Assembly (NCBI RefSeq): GCF_023586365.1
Contig: NZ_CP097759.1
Coordinates: 726,498 to 790,497, forward strand
Length of the DNA: 64,000 bases
Source of the DNA: Blochmannia endosymbiont of Camponotus sp.
Lineage (GTDB): Bacteria > Pseudomonadota > Gammaproteobacteria > Enterobacterales > Enterobacteriaceae
Direction of reading: 5' to 3'
The notes under the pieces were generated by a model. That model ran no database searches. It was not told the DNA's origin and saw only the letters and a program-made list of their open reading frames with translations. Numbering within the stretch: position 1 is the first letter of the stretch; each line of letters begins with the position of its first letter. The position numbers and the translations under genes are program-made. Positions 1 through 10,118 of the stretch are shown in pieces.

Positions 1-155
1 CATCGGTGTTAATAAAATTTCAAAATCGTTATTATACTGAACGCGTTAATGAAGATAAATTACGTTATATATTATGCGTAGGAGCAAAAAAAGCTCAAAA
101 AAAAGCTAATGTCACTTTAAGAAAAGTGCACAAAGCAATGGGATTGAGTAATTAA
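1..155 (+). CDS. trpS: Tryptophanyl-tRNA synthetase, C-terminal end (partial)
   Basis: The reading frame that enters the window and stops with TAA at 153-155 encodes about 50 residues, ending in a basic helical tail (KKAQKKANVTLRKVHKAMGL). This resembles the C-terminus of enterobacterial TrpS, the class I synthetase that charges tRNA-Trp. The catalytic domain lies outside the window. Position supports the call: in E. coli trpS lies in the same chromosomal sector as pabA and rpsL, in this relative order. Short tail helices of this kind are not very specific, so the name rests on similarity plus synteny. Confidence 0.7.
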   Translation, partial: SVLIKFQNRYYTERVNEDKLRYILCVGAKKAQKKANVTLRKVHKAMGLSN

Positions 156-566
156 ATTAAAAATAATTAATATGATTAATATCATTATGTTAATCATATT
201 CATGTATAATAGGCGCATAAGTAAAATAAAGTATTGTTTAAATTTATAAAAATGCACATATGATGACAATGACAGTATCTTCATAGGATGATAATCATTA
301 AATTAATTGCGCTGATTAAAAAATAAACAATTAATCATCCGCACTAATTTATGATTATTAAAATACATAAAACCATGTAACGTATAAATTATAATTGTGT
401 TTAATTGATATTATTTATATGCAAAATAAGTTATATCTTTATCTGTTTATGTTCTTTCTTGTAATGCGATTGATTAATAATCAGGCTTAATTTGAAATTA
501 TGTTCCACAAAACTTTTGAATATATGACAGAATTAATTTATTATTATATTTAATTATAGAACTATA
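156..566. other. Intergenic trpS-pabA, with a trpS stem-loop
   Basis: No gene is visible here. An 11-bp perfect stem with a 10-nt loop occupies 169-200, starting 14 bases after the trpS stop. It is all A/T except one G-C pair and has no T-run, so it may act as a weak terminator or a 3' end stabiliser. The remainder is A/T-rich sequence, presumably including the pabA promoter, which I cannot place with confidence. Confidence 0.6.
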
Positions 567-1154
567 ATGAACAAAATCCTTATTATCGATAATTATGATT
601 CCTTCACTTGGAATCTTTATCAATACTTTAGAGAAATGGGTGGTATCGTAGAAGTTAAAAGAAACGATACTTTAAATATTATAGATATTAAGCAGTTATC
701 TCCCGAACGTTTAGTAATTTCTCCTGGACCTGGTATACCAGACAATGCAGGTATCACTTTAGATGTAATCCGTTATTTTCATAAAAGAATACCTATTCTT
801 GGGGTATGTCTTGGGCATCAAGCTATAGCTCAATTTTTCGGTGCTAAATTAAAATATGCACAAAAAGTAATGCACGGTAAAATTTCTCTAATCCATCACA
901 ATGGCAGAGGAATATTTACTGAAGTAACACAACCTTTAAATGTAGTTCGGTATCATTCTTTAGTAATAGACTCAAACACTATGCCATCATGTTTAGAAAT
1001 AACTGCATGGAGTACATGCAGTGACAGTGATAAATATATCGAAATAATGGGCATTCGCCATCGTAATCTTTTTGTAGAAGGCGTTCAATTTCACCCAGAA
1101 AGTATATTAAGTGAACAAGGATATCAAATGCTAAGTAATTTTATGAAGTATTAA
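567..1154 (+). CDS. pabA: Aminodeoxychorismate synthase, glutamine amidotransferase subunit
   Basis: This subunit releases ammonia from glutamine and passes it to PabB, which aminates chorismate on the way to p-aminobenzoate and folate. The 195-residue protein is a single class I glutamine amidotransferase domain. It has the oxyanion motif SPGPG near residue 52, the nucleophile Cys81 in GVCLGHQ, and His176 and Glu178 in the FHPES motif, so the triad is intact. It matches E. coli PabA better than TrpG because of the N-terminal [13 protein letters not shown] and the stretch GIRHR before the FHPES motif. It starts at ATG 567. PabA and TrpG are close paralogues, and a single copy could serve both roles. 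The gene stands alone between long non-coding stretches. Confidence 0.93.
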   Translation: MNKILIIDNYDSFTWNLYQYFREMGGIVEVKRNDTLNIIDIKQLSPERLVISPGPGIPDNAGITLDVIRYFHKRIPILGVCLGHQAIAQFFGAKLKYAQKVMHGKISLIHHNGRGIFTEVTQPLNVVRYHSLVIDSNTMPSCLEITAWSTCSDSDKYIEIMGIRHRNLFVEGVQFHPESILSEQGYQMLSNFMKY

Positions 1155-1295
1155 CTTAAAATTTGTCAAATGTGTTGAAAATCCTAACGCTTAAAAGTGA
1201 TTGTTTCTTATTTTTAGTAATTTATGAAATTATGATTTTAATACTTTAAAAGTATTACCCAATGATATATCCACAATGAATTGGATGATTATTTT

Positions 1296-1335
1296 CATAC
1301 ATTCATCTTATTTTTAAAAATAAGATGAATGTATG
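1296..1335. repeat. Perfect 40-nt palindrome, 20-bp arms, no loop
   Basis: The left arm CATACATTCATCTTATTTTT is followed directly by its exact reverse complement. It lies about 140 bases after pabA in non-coding DNA. The centre is T5A5. Transcribed from either strand it would form a long hairpin, but there is no G+C-rich stem or following T-run typical of an intrinsic terminator. Confidence 0.95.
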
Positions 1336-2253
1336 ACTCAGAATATTAAAATTTAGTGTAACCATATTTAGTGGAAATATGTAGAAATTTTTCTTTATTT
1401 TAAAATTAAATTTAATTATGTATTTTGTGCATATTTTTATAATTAGTTTATTTATGAAATTTAAAAATTAATTATGCATGTCTTCATTAATAACAAATAT
1501 AAAACCAAATTATTATGCCTCATGTAGGGATACCAGTAATTTTATTGGTAATACTAAATATTTTTAAAATATATTCAGATTTATAGTTGCATTGGTCTTG
1601 AAATATATTTCATGTTCATACAAATTTATAACTCAGTTTACAAAAACTATATTGATTACAAAAATTAAACAAAATACAATGGCTAAATCAAAAACCTGTA
1701 AACAATCAAATCATAAACTTCTAATTCTTTAATAATATAATCGTACCCGATTAATACTTAATTATAACTGATACTAAATTAGTGTGTGATTTTTAACCCA
1801 AAATTACCACAGAGCATAATTAAATAATCAAAATTAAAAAATCTTTAATGATTCTTCATGCGTATAAAAATACTTGCAATTAATATTTTTTAATATGTAT
1901 TTTGAAGAAATTTCAACTCCAAAATTATAAATCATTTAAATTATATGCATTTATAAATATATAAATATAATTATATTAAAATCACCAAATCTCAAAAATC
2001 TTTAAAATATTTTCATTGATTTCCATCATAAACTAAAAACTTTTTGAAAAATCTAAATTTATTAGATCATCGATGTGAAACGCTTATATCAGTTTATACA
2101 ATCTATTACATAAACATTGTCCAGATATGTAAAATTTATGTGTTTAAGCACATATATATATTTGTTATAAATGTATATACTCAAAAAAATAATGGTTATA
2201 GGCATATCGTAATCATATACGATAAAAAATTATCTCATAAAAAGGTATAAAAC

Positions 2254-2443
2254 ATGAAAGCATTTTTCGTTAAATTCATCTTATTCATTTCTATTATTTC
2301 TCTTGCCCTTACTGGCATTATCTGTTAAATTGTCTGAATTAGAAAAAGAGAAATGTTTGGAAGCAATTTATACTAAGGGTTTTACGGACTTTATATTAAA
2401 AATGTATTTTCAATTTTATTCATTTCTATTATACTGTCTATAA
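2254..2443 (+). pseudogene. Possible relic of an exported peptidyl-prolyl isomerase (fkpA-like)
   Basis: An ATG at 2254, with AAAGG 9 bases upstream, opens a 24-codon signal-peptide-like reading (MKAFFVKFILFISIISLALT) that stops at 2328. Another frame, open from 2306 to a stop at 2441-2443, reads KLSELEKEKCLEAI after a hydrophobic stretch. The two parts resemble the signal peptide and the KLSDQEIEQTLQAF segment of E. coli FkpA, as if the DNA between them had been deleted and the frame shifted. FkpA lies in this interval in E. coli, which supports the reading. The similarity is short and could be chance; the catalytic domain is absent, so no function remains. Confidence 0.33.
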
Positions 2444-2899
2444 ATTAGACCATCACGGCTTTATAATATCATAAAAATTTTTATAAGAAATTTAATTTGT
2501 TAAAAATATATTATTGCTACGATAAATAACAATCATTGTACGATATAGCGAAATAAAAAAGTTTAAACATTAATACAACATGTGCGCCTAACTATCCTTT
2601 AAAAACAGGATGCAACATTGTAATAAAATGTTGTATTGTTCTGGCATAATGCGGTAGAATTTAATAGTGTTATGCCGGTCGTAGAATCGTCTTTTTATTT
2701 GCAGTAAATAATGAAAATTTATTAAAATACTTATTACATTAAGAGTTTGATTAAAAGACAAATATGTTGAATCATTTTTATTTGATGAGATGATGCATGT
2801 TCTACATCAAACTCAGTGGATAAACATATCGCTTCTGTCAATAATTTTTATTGACCTTGCAATCCAATAATGTACAAGGATCGTTGTTTGTTATTAAAG

Positions 2900-2928
2900 T
2901 TGGACGGGATAACAGCAAATAGTATATA
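2900..2928 (+). promoter_or_regulatory. Candidate promoter of the rpsL operon
   Basis: TTGGAC at 2900-2905 is followed by a 17-base spacer and TATATA at 2923-2928, about 40 bases before the rpsL start codon. The spacing is ideal for a sigma-70 promoter, but the -10 match is only partial and A/T-rich DNA yields such matches often. Confidence 0.3.
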
Positions 2929-2967
2929 TTTAGATATGATCTTCTCAAAAAAACGGAGATTTTAATA

Positions 2968-3342
2968 ATGACAACAGTCAATCAGCTTGTTCGTAATGCA
3001 CGCCCAATAAAAACTTTTAAAAGCAATGTACCGGCATTGGGAGCCTGTCCACAAAAAAGAGGAGTATGTGTGCGAGTATACACTACTACTCCAAAAAAAC
3101 CAAATTCTGCATTACGAAAAGTATGTCGTGTTCGTTTAACTAATGGATTGGAAGTGACTTCTTATATCGGGGGGGAAGGTCATAATTTACAGGAGCATGC
3201 TTCAATTCTGATTCGAGGGGGACGAGTTAAAGATCTTCCAGGTGTTCGGTATCATGTTATTCGTGGTGCTCTTGATTGTGCAGGAGTGAATTCGCGTAAG
3301 AAAAGTCGCTCCAAATATGGGACGAAGCAACCAAAATCATAG
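2968..3342 (+). CDS. rpsL: 30S ribosomal protein S12
   Basis: The 124-residue uS12 has the family's usual length and sits at the decoding centre of the small subunit. The conserved [18 protein letters not shown] loop, containing the lysine associated with streptomycin sensitivity, and the [13 protein letters not shown] loop are both present. It starts at ATG 2968, with CGGAG 9 bases upstream. It heads a str-type gene run with rpsG and fusA, as in E. coli. Confidence 0.98.
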   Translation: MTTVNQLVRNARPIKTFKSNVPALGACPQKRGVCVRVYTTTPKKPNSALRKVCRVRLTNGLEVTSYIGGEGHNLQEHASILIRGGRVKDLPGVRYHVIRGALDCAGVNSRKKSRSKYGTKQPKS

Positions 3343-3500
3343 CTCGAAATATCAGATATTTTTTTTATTTTTTAATTTAAGTCAAATTTAAAAAAGATAA
3401 TCAAGGTTCAGCTAGTTGAAAATGTAATAATTTTTTTATTAATGGTTTTCATTTTTTCATTTGAAAGAAATATCTATTAGTCAAATAGGAATTATAATTA

Positions 3501-3971
3501 ATGCCACGTCGTCGCATCGCTACTAAACGCAATATTCTTCCGGATCCAAAATTTGGATCTGATCTTTTGGCAAAGTTTATCAATATATTGATGTTAAACG
3601 GGAAGAAATCTACTGCAGAATCAATAGTGTACTCTGCCTTAGATAATTTATTCAGACGATCTAACAAAGACCGTTTAGAGGCATTCGAACTAGCTTTAAA
3701 TAATGTGCGCCCAGTCGTAGAAGTAAAATCTAGACGTGTTGGCGGCTCTACTTATCAGGTGCCAGTAGAAGTGCGTCTCGTGCGTAGAAACACTCTAGCG
3801 ATGCGGTGGATTATTGAAGCTGCTCGTAAAAGAAATGATAAATCTATGGAATTACGTTTAGCAAGTGAACTTTTAGATGCTATAGAGGGTAAAGGACATG
3901 CTGTTAAAAAACGTGAAGAAATACATCGTGTCGCAGAATCTAATAAAGCATTTGCCCATTATCGTTGGTAA
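3501..3971 (+). CDS. rpsG: 30S ribosomal protein S7
   Basis: The 156-residue uS7 nucleates assembly of the 16S rRNA 3' domain. It begins MPRRR at ATG 3501 with AGGA upstream, and keeps the family segments [15 protein letters not shown] and [13 protein letters not shown]. It lies 158 bases after rpsL and 162 bases before fusA, so the spacers are wider than in E. coli, though co-transcription remains likely. In E. coli, S7 represses its own operon by binding the rpsL-rpsG spacer. I did not identify that structure here. Confidence 0.97.
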   Translation: MPRRRIATKRNILPDPKFGSDLLAKFINILMLNGKKSTAESIVYSALDNLFRRSNKDRLEAFELALNNVRPVVEVKSRRVGGSTYQVPVEVRLVRRNTLAMRWIIEAARKRNDKSMELRLASELLDAIEGKGHAVKKREEIHRVAESNKAFAHYRW

Positions 3972-4133
3972 TAAAATTTTCTGAATGAACATCATCTGAT
4001 TTTTCAAACTCTAATCATGATTAAGCTATTAAGTGTTATTTATTCAAACATATTTGGATGTTGCTTAAAACAATAATTTATCAAATATAGCAACGTTTTT
4101 CGTTAAATTATAACAATATTATTGAGGATATTA

Positions 4134-6254
4134 ATGACTCGTGTAACACCGATCGTACGATACCGTAACATTGGTATAAGCGCGCATATTGACGCTGGAA
4201 AAACTACTACCACTGAACGAATTTTGTTTTATACAGGTGTAAATCATAAAATTGGAGAAGTTCATACTGGTTCTGCGACTATGGATTGGATGGAACAAGA
4301 ACAAGAACGGGGAATCACAATCACTTCTGCAGCTACTACCTGTTTTTGGTCAGGGATGGCCAATCAGTTTGATTCACACCGTATTAATATTATAGATACT
4401 CCTGGGCATGTGGATTTCACTATTGAAGTAGAACGTTCTATGCGCATACTTGACGGAGTAGTAATGGTTTATTGTGCTGTAGGAGGCGTACAACCTCAAT
4501 CTGAAACAGTATGGCGTCAAGCAAATAAATATAAAGTACCACGTATTGCATTTGTAAATAAAATGGATCGAGTAGGCGCAGACTATCTACGAGTTGTGGA
4601 ACAGTTAAAAACTAAATTATTTGCTAATCCTGTACCTATTCAATTAGCTGTAGGCTCAGAAGATAAATTTACCGGAATTATCGATTTGATCAAGATGAAA
4701 GCTATTCAATGGAACGAATCGGATCAAGGCGTTACTTTTAGTTATAGTGAAATACCTGACAATTTAACAGAATTGTCAAGTATTTGGCATAAACATTTGA
4801 TAGAGTCTGCTGTTGAAGCATCTGAAGAATTAATGGATAAATATTTATCTAATAATGATCAATTGACAGAACAAGAAATTAAACAAGCATTGCGTCAAAG
4901 AGTATTAAGTAATGAAATCGTCTTGGTAACATGCGGATCCGCTTTTAAAAATAAGGGGGTACAAGCGATGTTAGATGCTGTTGTAGAATATTTACCATCT
5001 CCGAGTGACGTGACATCCATCACAGGTGTGCTAAAAGATGGGTCTACAGAAGTTAAACGTCGTGCTAATGACAACGAGCCGTTTTCAGCTTTAGCATTTA
5101 AAATAGCTACTGATCCATTTGTAGGAAACTTAACTTTTTTTCGAGTTTATTCAGGCGTCGTAAGTTCCGGAGATAGTGTTTTAAATCCTATAAAAGAAAA
5201 ACGTGAGCGATTCGGTCGAATAGTGCAAATGCATGCGAATAAACGGGAAGAAATAAAATCTGTGCATGCAGGTGATATTGCTGCAGCTATTGGTTTAAAA
5301 GATGTTGATACTGGAGATACTTTATGCGCTCCATCTTCCCCAATTATACTAGAACGTATGGAATTTCCAGAACCTGTGATTTCTGTGATGGTTGAAGCGA
5401 AAACTAAATCAGATCAGGAAAAAATGGGTTTCGCTTTAAATCGTTTAGCTCAAGAAGATCCATCATTTCGTGTATGGATTGATAAAGACTCTGGGCAAAC
5501 TATCATTGCTGGGATGGGTGAATTGCATTTAGAAATTCTTGTAGAACGTATGAGAAGAGAGTTCAATATTGAGGCTAATGTAGGTAAACCTCAAGTTGCT
5601 TATCGTGAAACTATTCGTGATAGCGTAAAACAAGAGGGTAAATTTATTCGTCAATCAGGGGGCCGAGGTCAATTCGGCCACGTTTGGTTACGTATTGAAC
5701 CTATGCCTATGCATTCACATGAAGAAGGTTATAAATTTTTAAATGAAATTGTAGGAGGAGCCGTACCTAAGGAATATATACCTGCTGTAGATAAAGGTGT
5801 ACGAGAACAAATAAGTAATGGTATTCTTGCTGGATATCCAATTGTAGATGTTTGTGTAGCTATTTTTGATGGTTCTTATCACGAGGTTGATTCTTCAGAA
5901 ATAGCATTTAAAATAGCAGGATCTATAGCATTTAAAGAAGGATTCATGAAAGCTCATCCTGTATTATTAGAACCTATTATGAATGTAGAAATTGAAACAC
6001 CTGAAGATTATATGGGGGATGTTATTGCAGATTTAAATCGTCGAAGAGGTATCATCAGTGGTTTAGAAAATTCTACAATTAGCGGAAAGATAATTTGTGC
6101 TCAAGTTCCTTTATCTGAAATGTTTGGTTATGCTACTGGTTTACGTTCACAAACTCAAGGACGCGCTTCTTATTCTATGGAGTTTTTAAAATATAACGAA
6201 GTACCTAGTAGTATAGCTCAATTTATTATAAATTCTCGTCAAATTAAGCAATAA
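4134..6254 (+). CDS. fusA: Elongation factor G
   Basis: This translational GTPase drives tRNA-mRNA translocation and, with RRF, ribosome recycling. The 706-residue protein is close to the usual 704. The P-loop AHIDAGKT is at 17-24, the switch and G3 motif DTPGHVDF near 90, and NKMD near 145. Domain IV carries the [10 protein letters not shown] segment. The frame is open from a TTG at 4122, but ATG 4134 is preferred because GAGG lies 6 bases upstream and the protein then starts MTRVTPI, like relatives. The next gene is tuf, 62 bases on. Confidence 0.97.
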   Translation: MTRVTPIVRYRNIGISAHIDAGKTTTTERILFYTGVNHKIGEVHTGSATMDWMEQEQERGITITSAATTCFWSGMANQFDSHRINIIDTPGHVDFTIEVERSMRILDGVVMVYCAVGGVQPQSETVWRQANKYKVPRIAFVNKMDRVGADYLRVVEQLKTKLFANPVPIQLAVGSEDKFTGIIDLIKMKAIQWNESDQGVTFSYSEIPDNLTELSSIWHKHLIESAVEASEELMDKYLSNNDQLTEQEIKQALRQRVLSNEIVLVTCGSAFKNKGVQAMLDAVVEYLPSPSDVTSITGVLKDGSTEVKRRANDNEPFSALAFKIATDPFVGNLTFFRVYSGVVSSGDSVLNPIKEKRERFGRIVQMHANKREEIKSVHAGDIAAAIGLKDVDTGDTLCAPSSPIILERMEFPEPVISVMVEAKTKSDQEKMGFALNRLAQEDPSFRVWIDKDSGQTIIAGMGELHLEILVERMRREFNIEANVGKPQVAYRETIRDSVKQEGKFIRQSGGRGQFGHVWLRIEPMPMHSHEEGYKFLNEIVGGAVPKEYIPAVDKGVREQISNGILAGYPIVDVCVAIFDGSYHEVDSSEIAFKIAGSIAFKEGFMKAHPVLLEPIMNVEIETPEDYMGDVIADLNRRRGIISGLENSTISGKIICAQVPLSEMFGYATGLRSQTQGRASYSMEFLKYNEVPSSIAQFIINSRQIKQ

Positions 6255-6316
6255 TAGGTAATATTTGGGGTTCAATTATTTTTGAAAAACCATAAAAAGA
6301 CCTAAGGAGTTTAGAG

Positions 6317-7501
6317 GTGTCCAAAGAAAAATTTAAACGCGTAAAGCCACATATTAATGTAGGCACTATTGGCCATGTAGATCATGGAAAAACTACTTTA
6401 ACTGCCGCTATAACCGCTGTTTTGTCTAAAAAATATGGTGGCTATGCACGTGCTTTTGATCAAATTGACAATGCTCCAGAAGAAAAAGCACGAGGAATTA
6501 CTATAAATACTTCTCATGTTGAATACGATACTGCATATCGACATTATGCGCATGTTGACTGCCCTGGACATGCCGATTATATAAAAAATATGATAACTGG
6601 AGCTGCACAAATGGATGGCGCAATTTTAGTAGTAGCCGCCACTGATGGACCTATGCCGCAAACCCGTGAACATATTTTATTAGCTAGACAAGTAGGAGTA
6701 CCTCACATCATTGTATTCATGAATAAATGCGACATGGTAAATGATGAAGAATTATTAGAATTGGTTGAGATGGAAATGCGAGAATTACTATCTCAATACG
6801 ATTTTCCAGGAGACAATACACCAATCATTCGAGGATCTGCTTTAAAAGCATTAGAAAACGATGAAATATGGTCTAATAAAATTTTAGAATTATCAGATGT
6901 ATTGGATAATTATATCCCAGAACCTAAACGTGTTGTAGACCAACCATTTTTACTACCCATTGAAGATGTATTTTCTATTTCTGGGAGAGGTACAGTTGTA
7001 ACAGGCCGTATTGAACGTGGTGTTATCAGAGTAGGAGAAGAAATAGAAATTGTTGGTATAAAAGATACAATAAAAACCACATGCACCGGGGTAGAAATGT
7101 TTAGGAAATTATTAGACGAAGGACGTGCTGGAGAAAATGTTGGTGTTTTATTACGCGGTACTAAACGAGATGAAGTAGAGCGCGGTCAAGTGCTATCTAG
7201 ACCTGGATATATCAAGCCTCATTTTCATTTTGAATCAGAAGTGTATATTTTAAATAAAGATGAAGGAGGAAGACATACGCCGTTTTTCAAAGGGTATCGT
7301 CCTCAATTTTATTTTCGTACTACAGATATCACTGGCACCATTGAATTACCAGAAGGGGTGGATATGGTGATGCCTGGGGATAATATTAAAATGATCGTTC
7401 ATTTAATTGCTCCGATAGCTATGGATGACGGTCTTAGATTTGCTATTAGAGAGGGTGGCCGTACTATAGGTGCTGGTATTGTATCTAAAATTATATCCTA
7501 A
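6317..7501 (+). CDS. tuf: Elongation factor Tu
   Basis: EF-Tu delivers aminoacyl-tRNA to the ribosome as a GTP complex. The 394-residue protein has the G1 motif GHVDHGKT at 19-26, DCPGH near 83 and NKCD near 138, followed by the two beta-barrel domains. The start is GTG 6317 with AAGGAG 7 bases upstream; E. coli tuf genes also start with GTG. The left neighbour (fusA) is the tufA context of E. coli, while the right neighbour (secE) is the tufB context. This single copy therefore appears to be the fusion point of two ancestral loci. Confidence 0.97.
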   Translation: MSKEKFKRVKPHINVGTIGHVDHGKTTLTAAITAVLSKKYGGYARAFDQIDNAPEEKARGITINTSHVEYDTAYRHYAHVDCPGHADYIKNMITGAAQMDGAILVVAATDGPMPQTREHILLARQVGVPHIIVFMNKCDMVNDEELLELVEMEMRELLSQYDFPGDNTPIIRGSALKALENDEIWSNKILELSDVLDNYIPEPKRVVDQPFLLPIEDVFSISGRGTVVTGRIERGVIRVGEEIEIVGIKDTIKTTCTGVEMFRKLLDEGRAGENVGVLLRGTKRDEVERGQVLSRPGYIKPHFHFESEVYILNKDEGGRHTPFFKGYRPQFYFRTTDITGTIELPEGVDMVMPGDNIKMIVHLIAPIAMDDGLRFAIREGGRTIGAGIVSKIIS

Positions 7502-7575
7502 TTATATAAATCAATAAATATAATTCTGTAATTATAAAATAGGTGTGTATTATAATAATATGGTAGTGTGTTGAT

Positions 7576-7953
7576 ATGTATGTAAAAAATGAAAGTAAAA
7601 AAAAAATACATGTATTAGAAATAATTAAATGGATTAGCATTCTAGGATTGATCGCAACATCTATTGTTGGAAATTATTTATGTCGCAATTATAATGCTTT
7701 AACCAGAAGCATGGTAATTTTCATTATCGTTACTACTGCTATATACATTTCGTCAACTACAAAAATAGGAAAATTAATAATTATATTTGGAGATGAATCA
7801 CGTATTGAGTGCCGGAAAGTAGTGTGGCCTACTTATCAAGATGGGCTCAACACTACTTTAGTCGTGACAGGAGTAACAATAGTTATGTCGTTATTATTAT
7901 GGGGATTAGATACTATTTTAGTTCATGTGATATCATTTGGGTTAAGGTTGTAA
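7576..7953 (+). CDS. secE: Preprotein translocase subunit SecE
   Basis: SecE is the small essential inner-membrane subunit of the SecYEG channel. The 125-residue protein has three hydrophobic segments, at about 18-37, 45-62 and 95-118, the enterobacterial three-helix form. The conserved cytoplasmic amphipathic segment appears as ECRKVVWPT before the last helix. It starts at ATG 7576. Its stop is one base before the nusG start, so the two are translationally close, as in E. coli. Confidence 0.95.
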   Translation: MYVKNESKKKIHVLEIIKWISILGLIATSIVGNYLCRNYNALTRSMVIFIIVTTAIYISSTTKIGKLIIIFGDESRIECRKVVWPTYQDGLNTTLVVTGVTIVMSLLLWGLDTILVHVISFGLRL

Positions 7954-7954
7954 T

Positions 7955-8500
7955 ATGACTGCCCTTTTAAAGAAACGTTGGTACGTTATTCAAGCGTTTT
8001 CTGGATTTGAGAATCGTGTAGCTCATTCTTTACGTGAGCATATTAAACTACACAATATGGATACAATGTTCGGTGAAATCATGGTCCCAACAGAAGAAGT
8101 AGTCGAAATGCGAGCTGGACAACGTAGAAAAAGCGAGCGTAAATTTTTTCCTGGTTATGTATTGGTGCAGATGATAATGAATGATTCTAGTTGGCATTTA
8201 GTAAAAAGTGTTCCACGTGTTATGGGTTTTGTTGGAGGAACATGCGATAAACCCGCTCCTATTGGGGATAAAGAAGTTGATGATATTATGCATCGATTGC
8301 AGCAAATAGGTGATAAACCTCGTCCTAAAACATTATTTGAACCTGGTGAACTTATTCGAGTCAGTGATGGACCTTTTTCTGACTTTAATGCTGTAGTAGA
8401 AGAAGTAGATTATGAAAAAAATCGTCTAAAAGTATCAGTTTCTATTTTTGGGCGAGCCACTCCAGTAGAATTAGATTTTTCACAAGTTGAAAAATCTTAA
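7955..8500 (+). CDS. nusG: Transcription termination/antitermination protein NusG
   Basis: NusG binds RNA polymerase, suppresses pausing, and links to Rho, to S10, and to the rRNA antitermination complex. The 181-residue protein matches the family's length. The NGN domain ([14 protein letters not shown], then [16 protein letters not shown]) is followed by a KOW domain with the motif [17 protein letters not shown]. It starts at ATG 7955. Since boxA sequences are retained in the rRNA operon of this window, NusG probably serves there as well. Confidence 0.97.
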   Translation: MTALLKKRWYVIQAFSGFENRVAHSLREHIKLHNMDTMFGEIMVPTEEVVEMRAGQRRKSERKFFPGYVLVQMIMNDSSWHLVKSVPRVMGFVGGTCDKPAPIGDKEVDDIMHRLQQIGDKPRPKTLFEPGELIRVSDGPFSDFNAVVEEVDYEKNRLKVSVSIFGRATPVELDFSQVEKS

Positions 8501-8628
8501 TATAAAATTAGTATATAAAATGATATATTTAATTTGCACAGAAAAAGGTAATTATTATTTTGTGGTTATAGTTAGTATGTAGTCAATCAAAATAAAAACC
8601 AGAAATATTATTGGCTAGGACGACGAAT

Positions 8629-9066
8629 ATGGTAATAAAAAAAGTAAAAGCATATATTAAACTTCAAATTTCTGCTGGAGCTGCTAATCCCAGTCCTCCT
8701 ATTGGGCCTGCTTTGGGGCAACAAGGCGTTAACATTATGGAATTTTGTAAAGCATTTAATGAAAATACCTCTCAGCTTGAAACAGGATTACCCATCCCAG
8801 TTGTCATTACTGTTTATAGTGATCGTTCTTTTTCATTCATTACTAAAACTCCTCCTGCTTCAATTTTATTGAAAAAAGCAGCAAATATTCAATCTGGATC
8901 TGAGAAACCAAATGTAATAAATGTTGGTAAAATATCGCGCGCTCAAATTTATGAGATCGCAAAAATTAAAGCTGTTGATATGACAGGAGCTAATATAGAA
9001 TCAATATCACGTTCTATCATAGGTACAGCTCGTTCTATAGGACTTGAAGTGGAAGAGATTAATTAA
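8629..9066 (+). CDS. rplK: 50S ribosomal protein L11
   Basis: L11 (uL11) forms the base of the GTPase-associated stalk on 23S rRNA. With the start at ATG 8629 the protein has 145 residues; E. coli has 142. The frame also runs back to a TTG at 8611, but AGGA lies 8 bases before the ATG, and [13 protein letters not shown] then aligns with the family's N-terminus. The proline-rich [20 protein letters not shown] loop is intact. It stops one base before rplA. In E. coli, L1 represses this pair by binding the mRNA leader. Confidence 0.96.
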   Translation: MVIKKVKAYIKLQISAGAANPSPPIGPALGQQGVNIMEFCKAFNENTSQLETGLPIPVVITVYSDRSFSFITKTPPASILLKKAANIQSGSEKPNVINVGKISRAQIYEIAKIKAVDMTGANIESISRSIIGTARSIGLEVEEIN

Positions 9067-9067
9067 T

Positions 9068-9775
9068 ATGACGGGTAAATTAAGCAAAAGAATGCGTATG
9101 ATACGAAATTGCGCGGACGCATCCATCCAATACCACGTATTGGATGGATTAGAGTTATTAAAAAAAATGACAAGAGTTAAATTTATTGAAAGTGTTGATA
9201 CCGCTATTAATTTAGGTATTGATGCGCGTAAATCCGATCAAAATATACGTAGTAATGTGATTCTACCGCATGGTATTGGTCGTAATATTCATGTTGCTGT
9301 TTTCGCTCAAGGTGACAATATAGTGTTGGCTAAAAATGCGGGGGCTGATCTAGTTGGATTAGAAGATTTATATGATCAAATAAAAAATAAGAACTATCTC
9401 CCAGATGTAGTGATTGCATCGCCTGATGTCATGAATACAGTAAGTAAATTAGGCCCTATTTTGGGGCCAAGAGGTTTAATGCCTAATCTTAAAATGGGTA
9501 CTGTATCCCATAATATAGCAGAATCAGTTAAAAATGCTAAATTAGGGCAAGTACGTTATAAAAATGATAAGAACGGTATTATTCATTCTACCATTGGGAA
9601 AATTAATTTTGATCTCATACAACTTAAAGAAAATTTAGAAGCGTTAATAGTATCTTTAAAACAAGCTAAACCGGTGCTATATAAAGGAACATACATCAAA
9701 AAAGTGACTATTTCCACTACTATGGGTAGATCTATATCTATTGATCGTAATAGTCTGTGTGTTGCAATTAATTAA
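9068..9775 (+). CDS. rplA: 50S ribosomal protein L1
   Basis: L1 (uL1) forms the mobile stalk that helps release deacylated tRNA, and it is a translational repressor of its own operon in E. coli. The 235-residue protein starts at ATG 9068, one base after the rplK stop, with a GAAGAG purine run upstream; the open frame further upstream overlaps rplK and is ignored. Conserved segments are [19 protein letters not shown] and [10 protein letters not shown] 13-bp perfect hairpin lies inside the gene at 9121-9149. Confidence 0.96.
   Translation: MTGKLSKRMRMIRNCADASIQYHVLDGLELLKKMTRVKFIESVDTAINLGIDARKSDQNIRSNVILPHGIGRNIHVAVFAQGDNIVLAKNAGADLVGLEDLYDQIKNKNYLPDVVIASPDVMNTVSKLGPILGPRGLMPNLKMGTVSHNIAESVKNAKLGQVRYKNDKNGIIHSTIGKINFDLIQLKENLEALIVSLKQAKPVLYKGTYIKKVTISTTMGRSISIDRNSLCVAIN
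9121..9149. repeat. 13-bp perfect hairpin inside rplA
   Basis: ATCCATCCAATAC, the loop CAC, then the exact complement of the left arm. It starts 53 bases after the rplA start codon and encodes residues of the N-terminal region (SIQYHVLDG). Such a stable stem early in a highly expressed gene is unusual. Confidence 0.9.
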
Positions 9776-10118
9776 TATTGATTCTTTTTATTAATAATAT
9801 TCTTTACATGATCTTCAAATTGGTTTAGAATATCCTTGGTATGGTGTGTTCATTGTATTTATATAAATACATTTTGGGCATAAATTGGATTTATGATTAA
9901 AAACAATAATAACGTATTTCATGCACATATACGCGGTTGTTAATTCTAACGAATTTAGATTAAATTGTGTTTATTACCTATCTAATGATAGGTAGGCGAT
10001 TAAAATTGATTAAAACTTTTATTTAACATGACTAAATTAATTTATGAACATGTATAGAAGTTTATGATTGGTGTATTCATGTATCCATTGTGTATTGAAT
10101 TACAGCACGGTGTTATTA
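9776..10118 (+). promoter_or_regulatory. rplA-rplJ spacer, candidate rplJL leader
   Basis: No gene lies in these 343 bases. In E. coli the corresponding spacer holds the rplJ promoter and a leader bound by L10-L12 for autogenous control. The clearest structure here is an 8-bp stem with a TAAT loop at 9975-9994 (arm TACCTATC). I cannot show that it is the L10 target. Upstream in-frame codons back to 10068 are not needed by rplJ. Confidence 0.35.

Larger units (their letters stand above)
1155..2967. other. 1.8-kb non-coding stretch replacing argD-crp-fkpA-tus region
   Basis: In E. coli about 20 genes, including argD, crp, slyD, slyX, fkpA and tusDCB, separate pabA from rpsL. Here no intact gene is visible in the corresponding 1.8 kb. 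It contains a 40-nt perfect palindrome (1296-1335), a possible fkpA relic (2254-2443), and two stem-loops close together: 2611-2635 (about 9 bp, 7-nt loop) and 2641-2678 (10 bp including two G-U pairs, 18-nt loop). The stem-loop pair could belong to an untranslated leader or a small RNA, but I cannot show transcription. A 68-codon open frame at 2044-2250 is rejected as chance. Confidence 0.75.

Noticed and set aside
53-71. 19-base match between the trpS end and 63861-63879
   Set aside because: In 64 kb of A/T-rich DNA a chance exact match of this length is not surprising, and the flanks do not match. It gives no support for an attachment site or duplicated end.
2044-2250. 68-codon open frame in the pabA-rpsL gap
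   Set aside because: It has no Shine-Dalgarno, uses A/T-rich codons throughout (runs of Ile, Tyr, Lys), and resembles no family I know. It looks like chance in A/T-rich DNA.
8611-8628. TTG start extending rplK by six residues
   Set aside because: ATG 8629 has AGGA at good spacing and gives the family's N-terminus. The extension has no counterpart.
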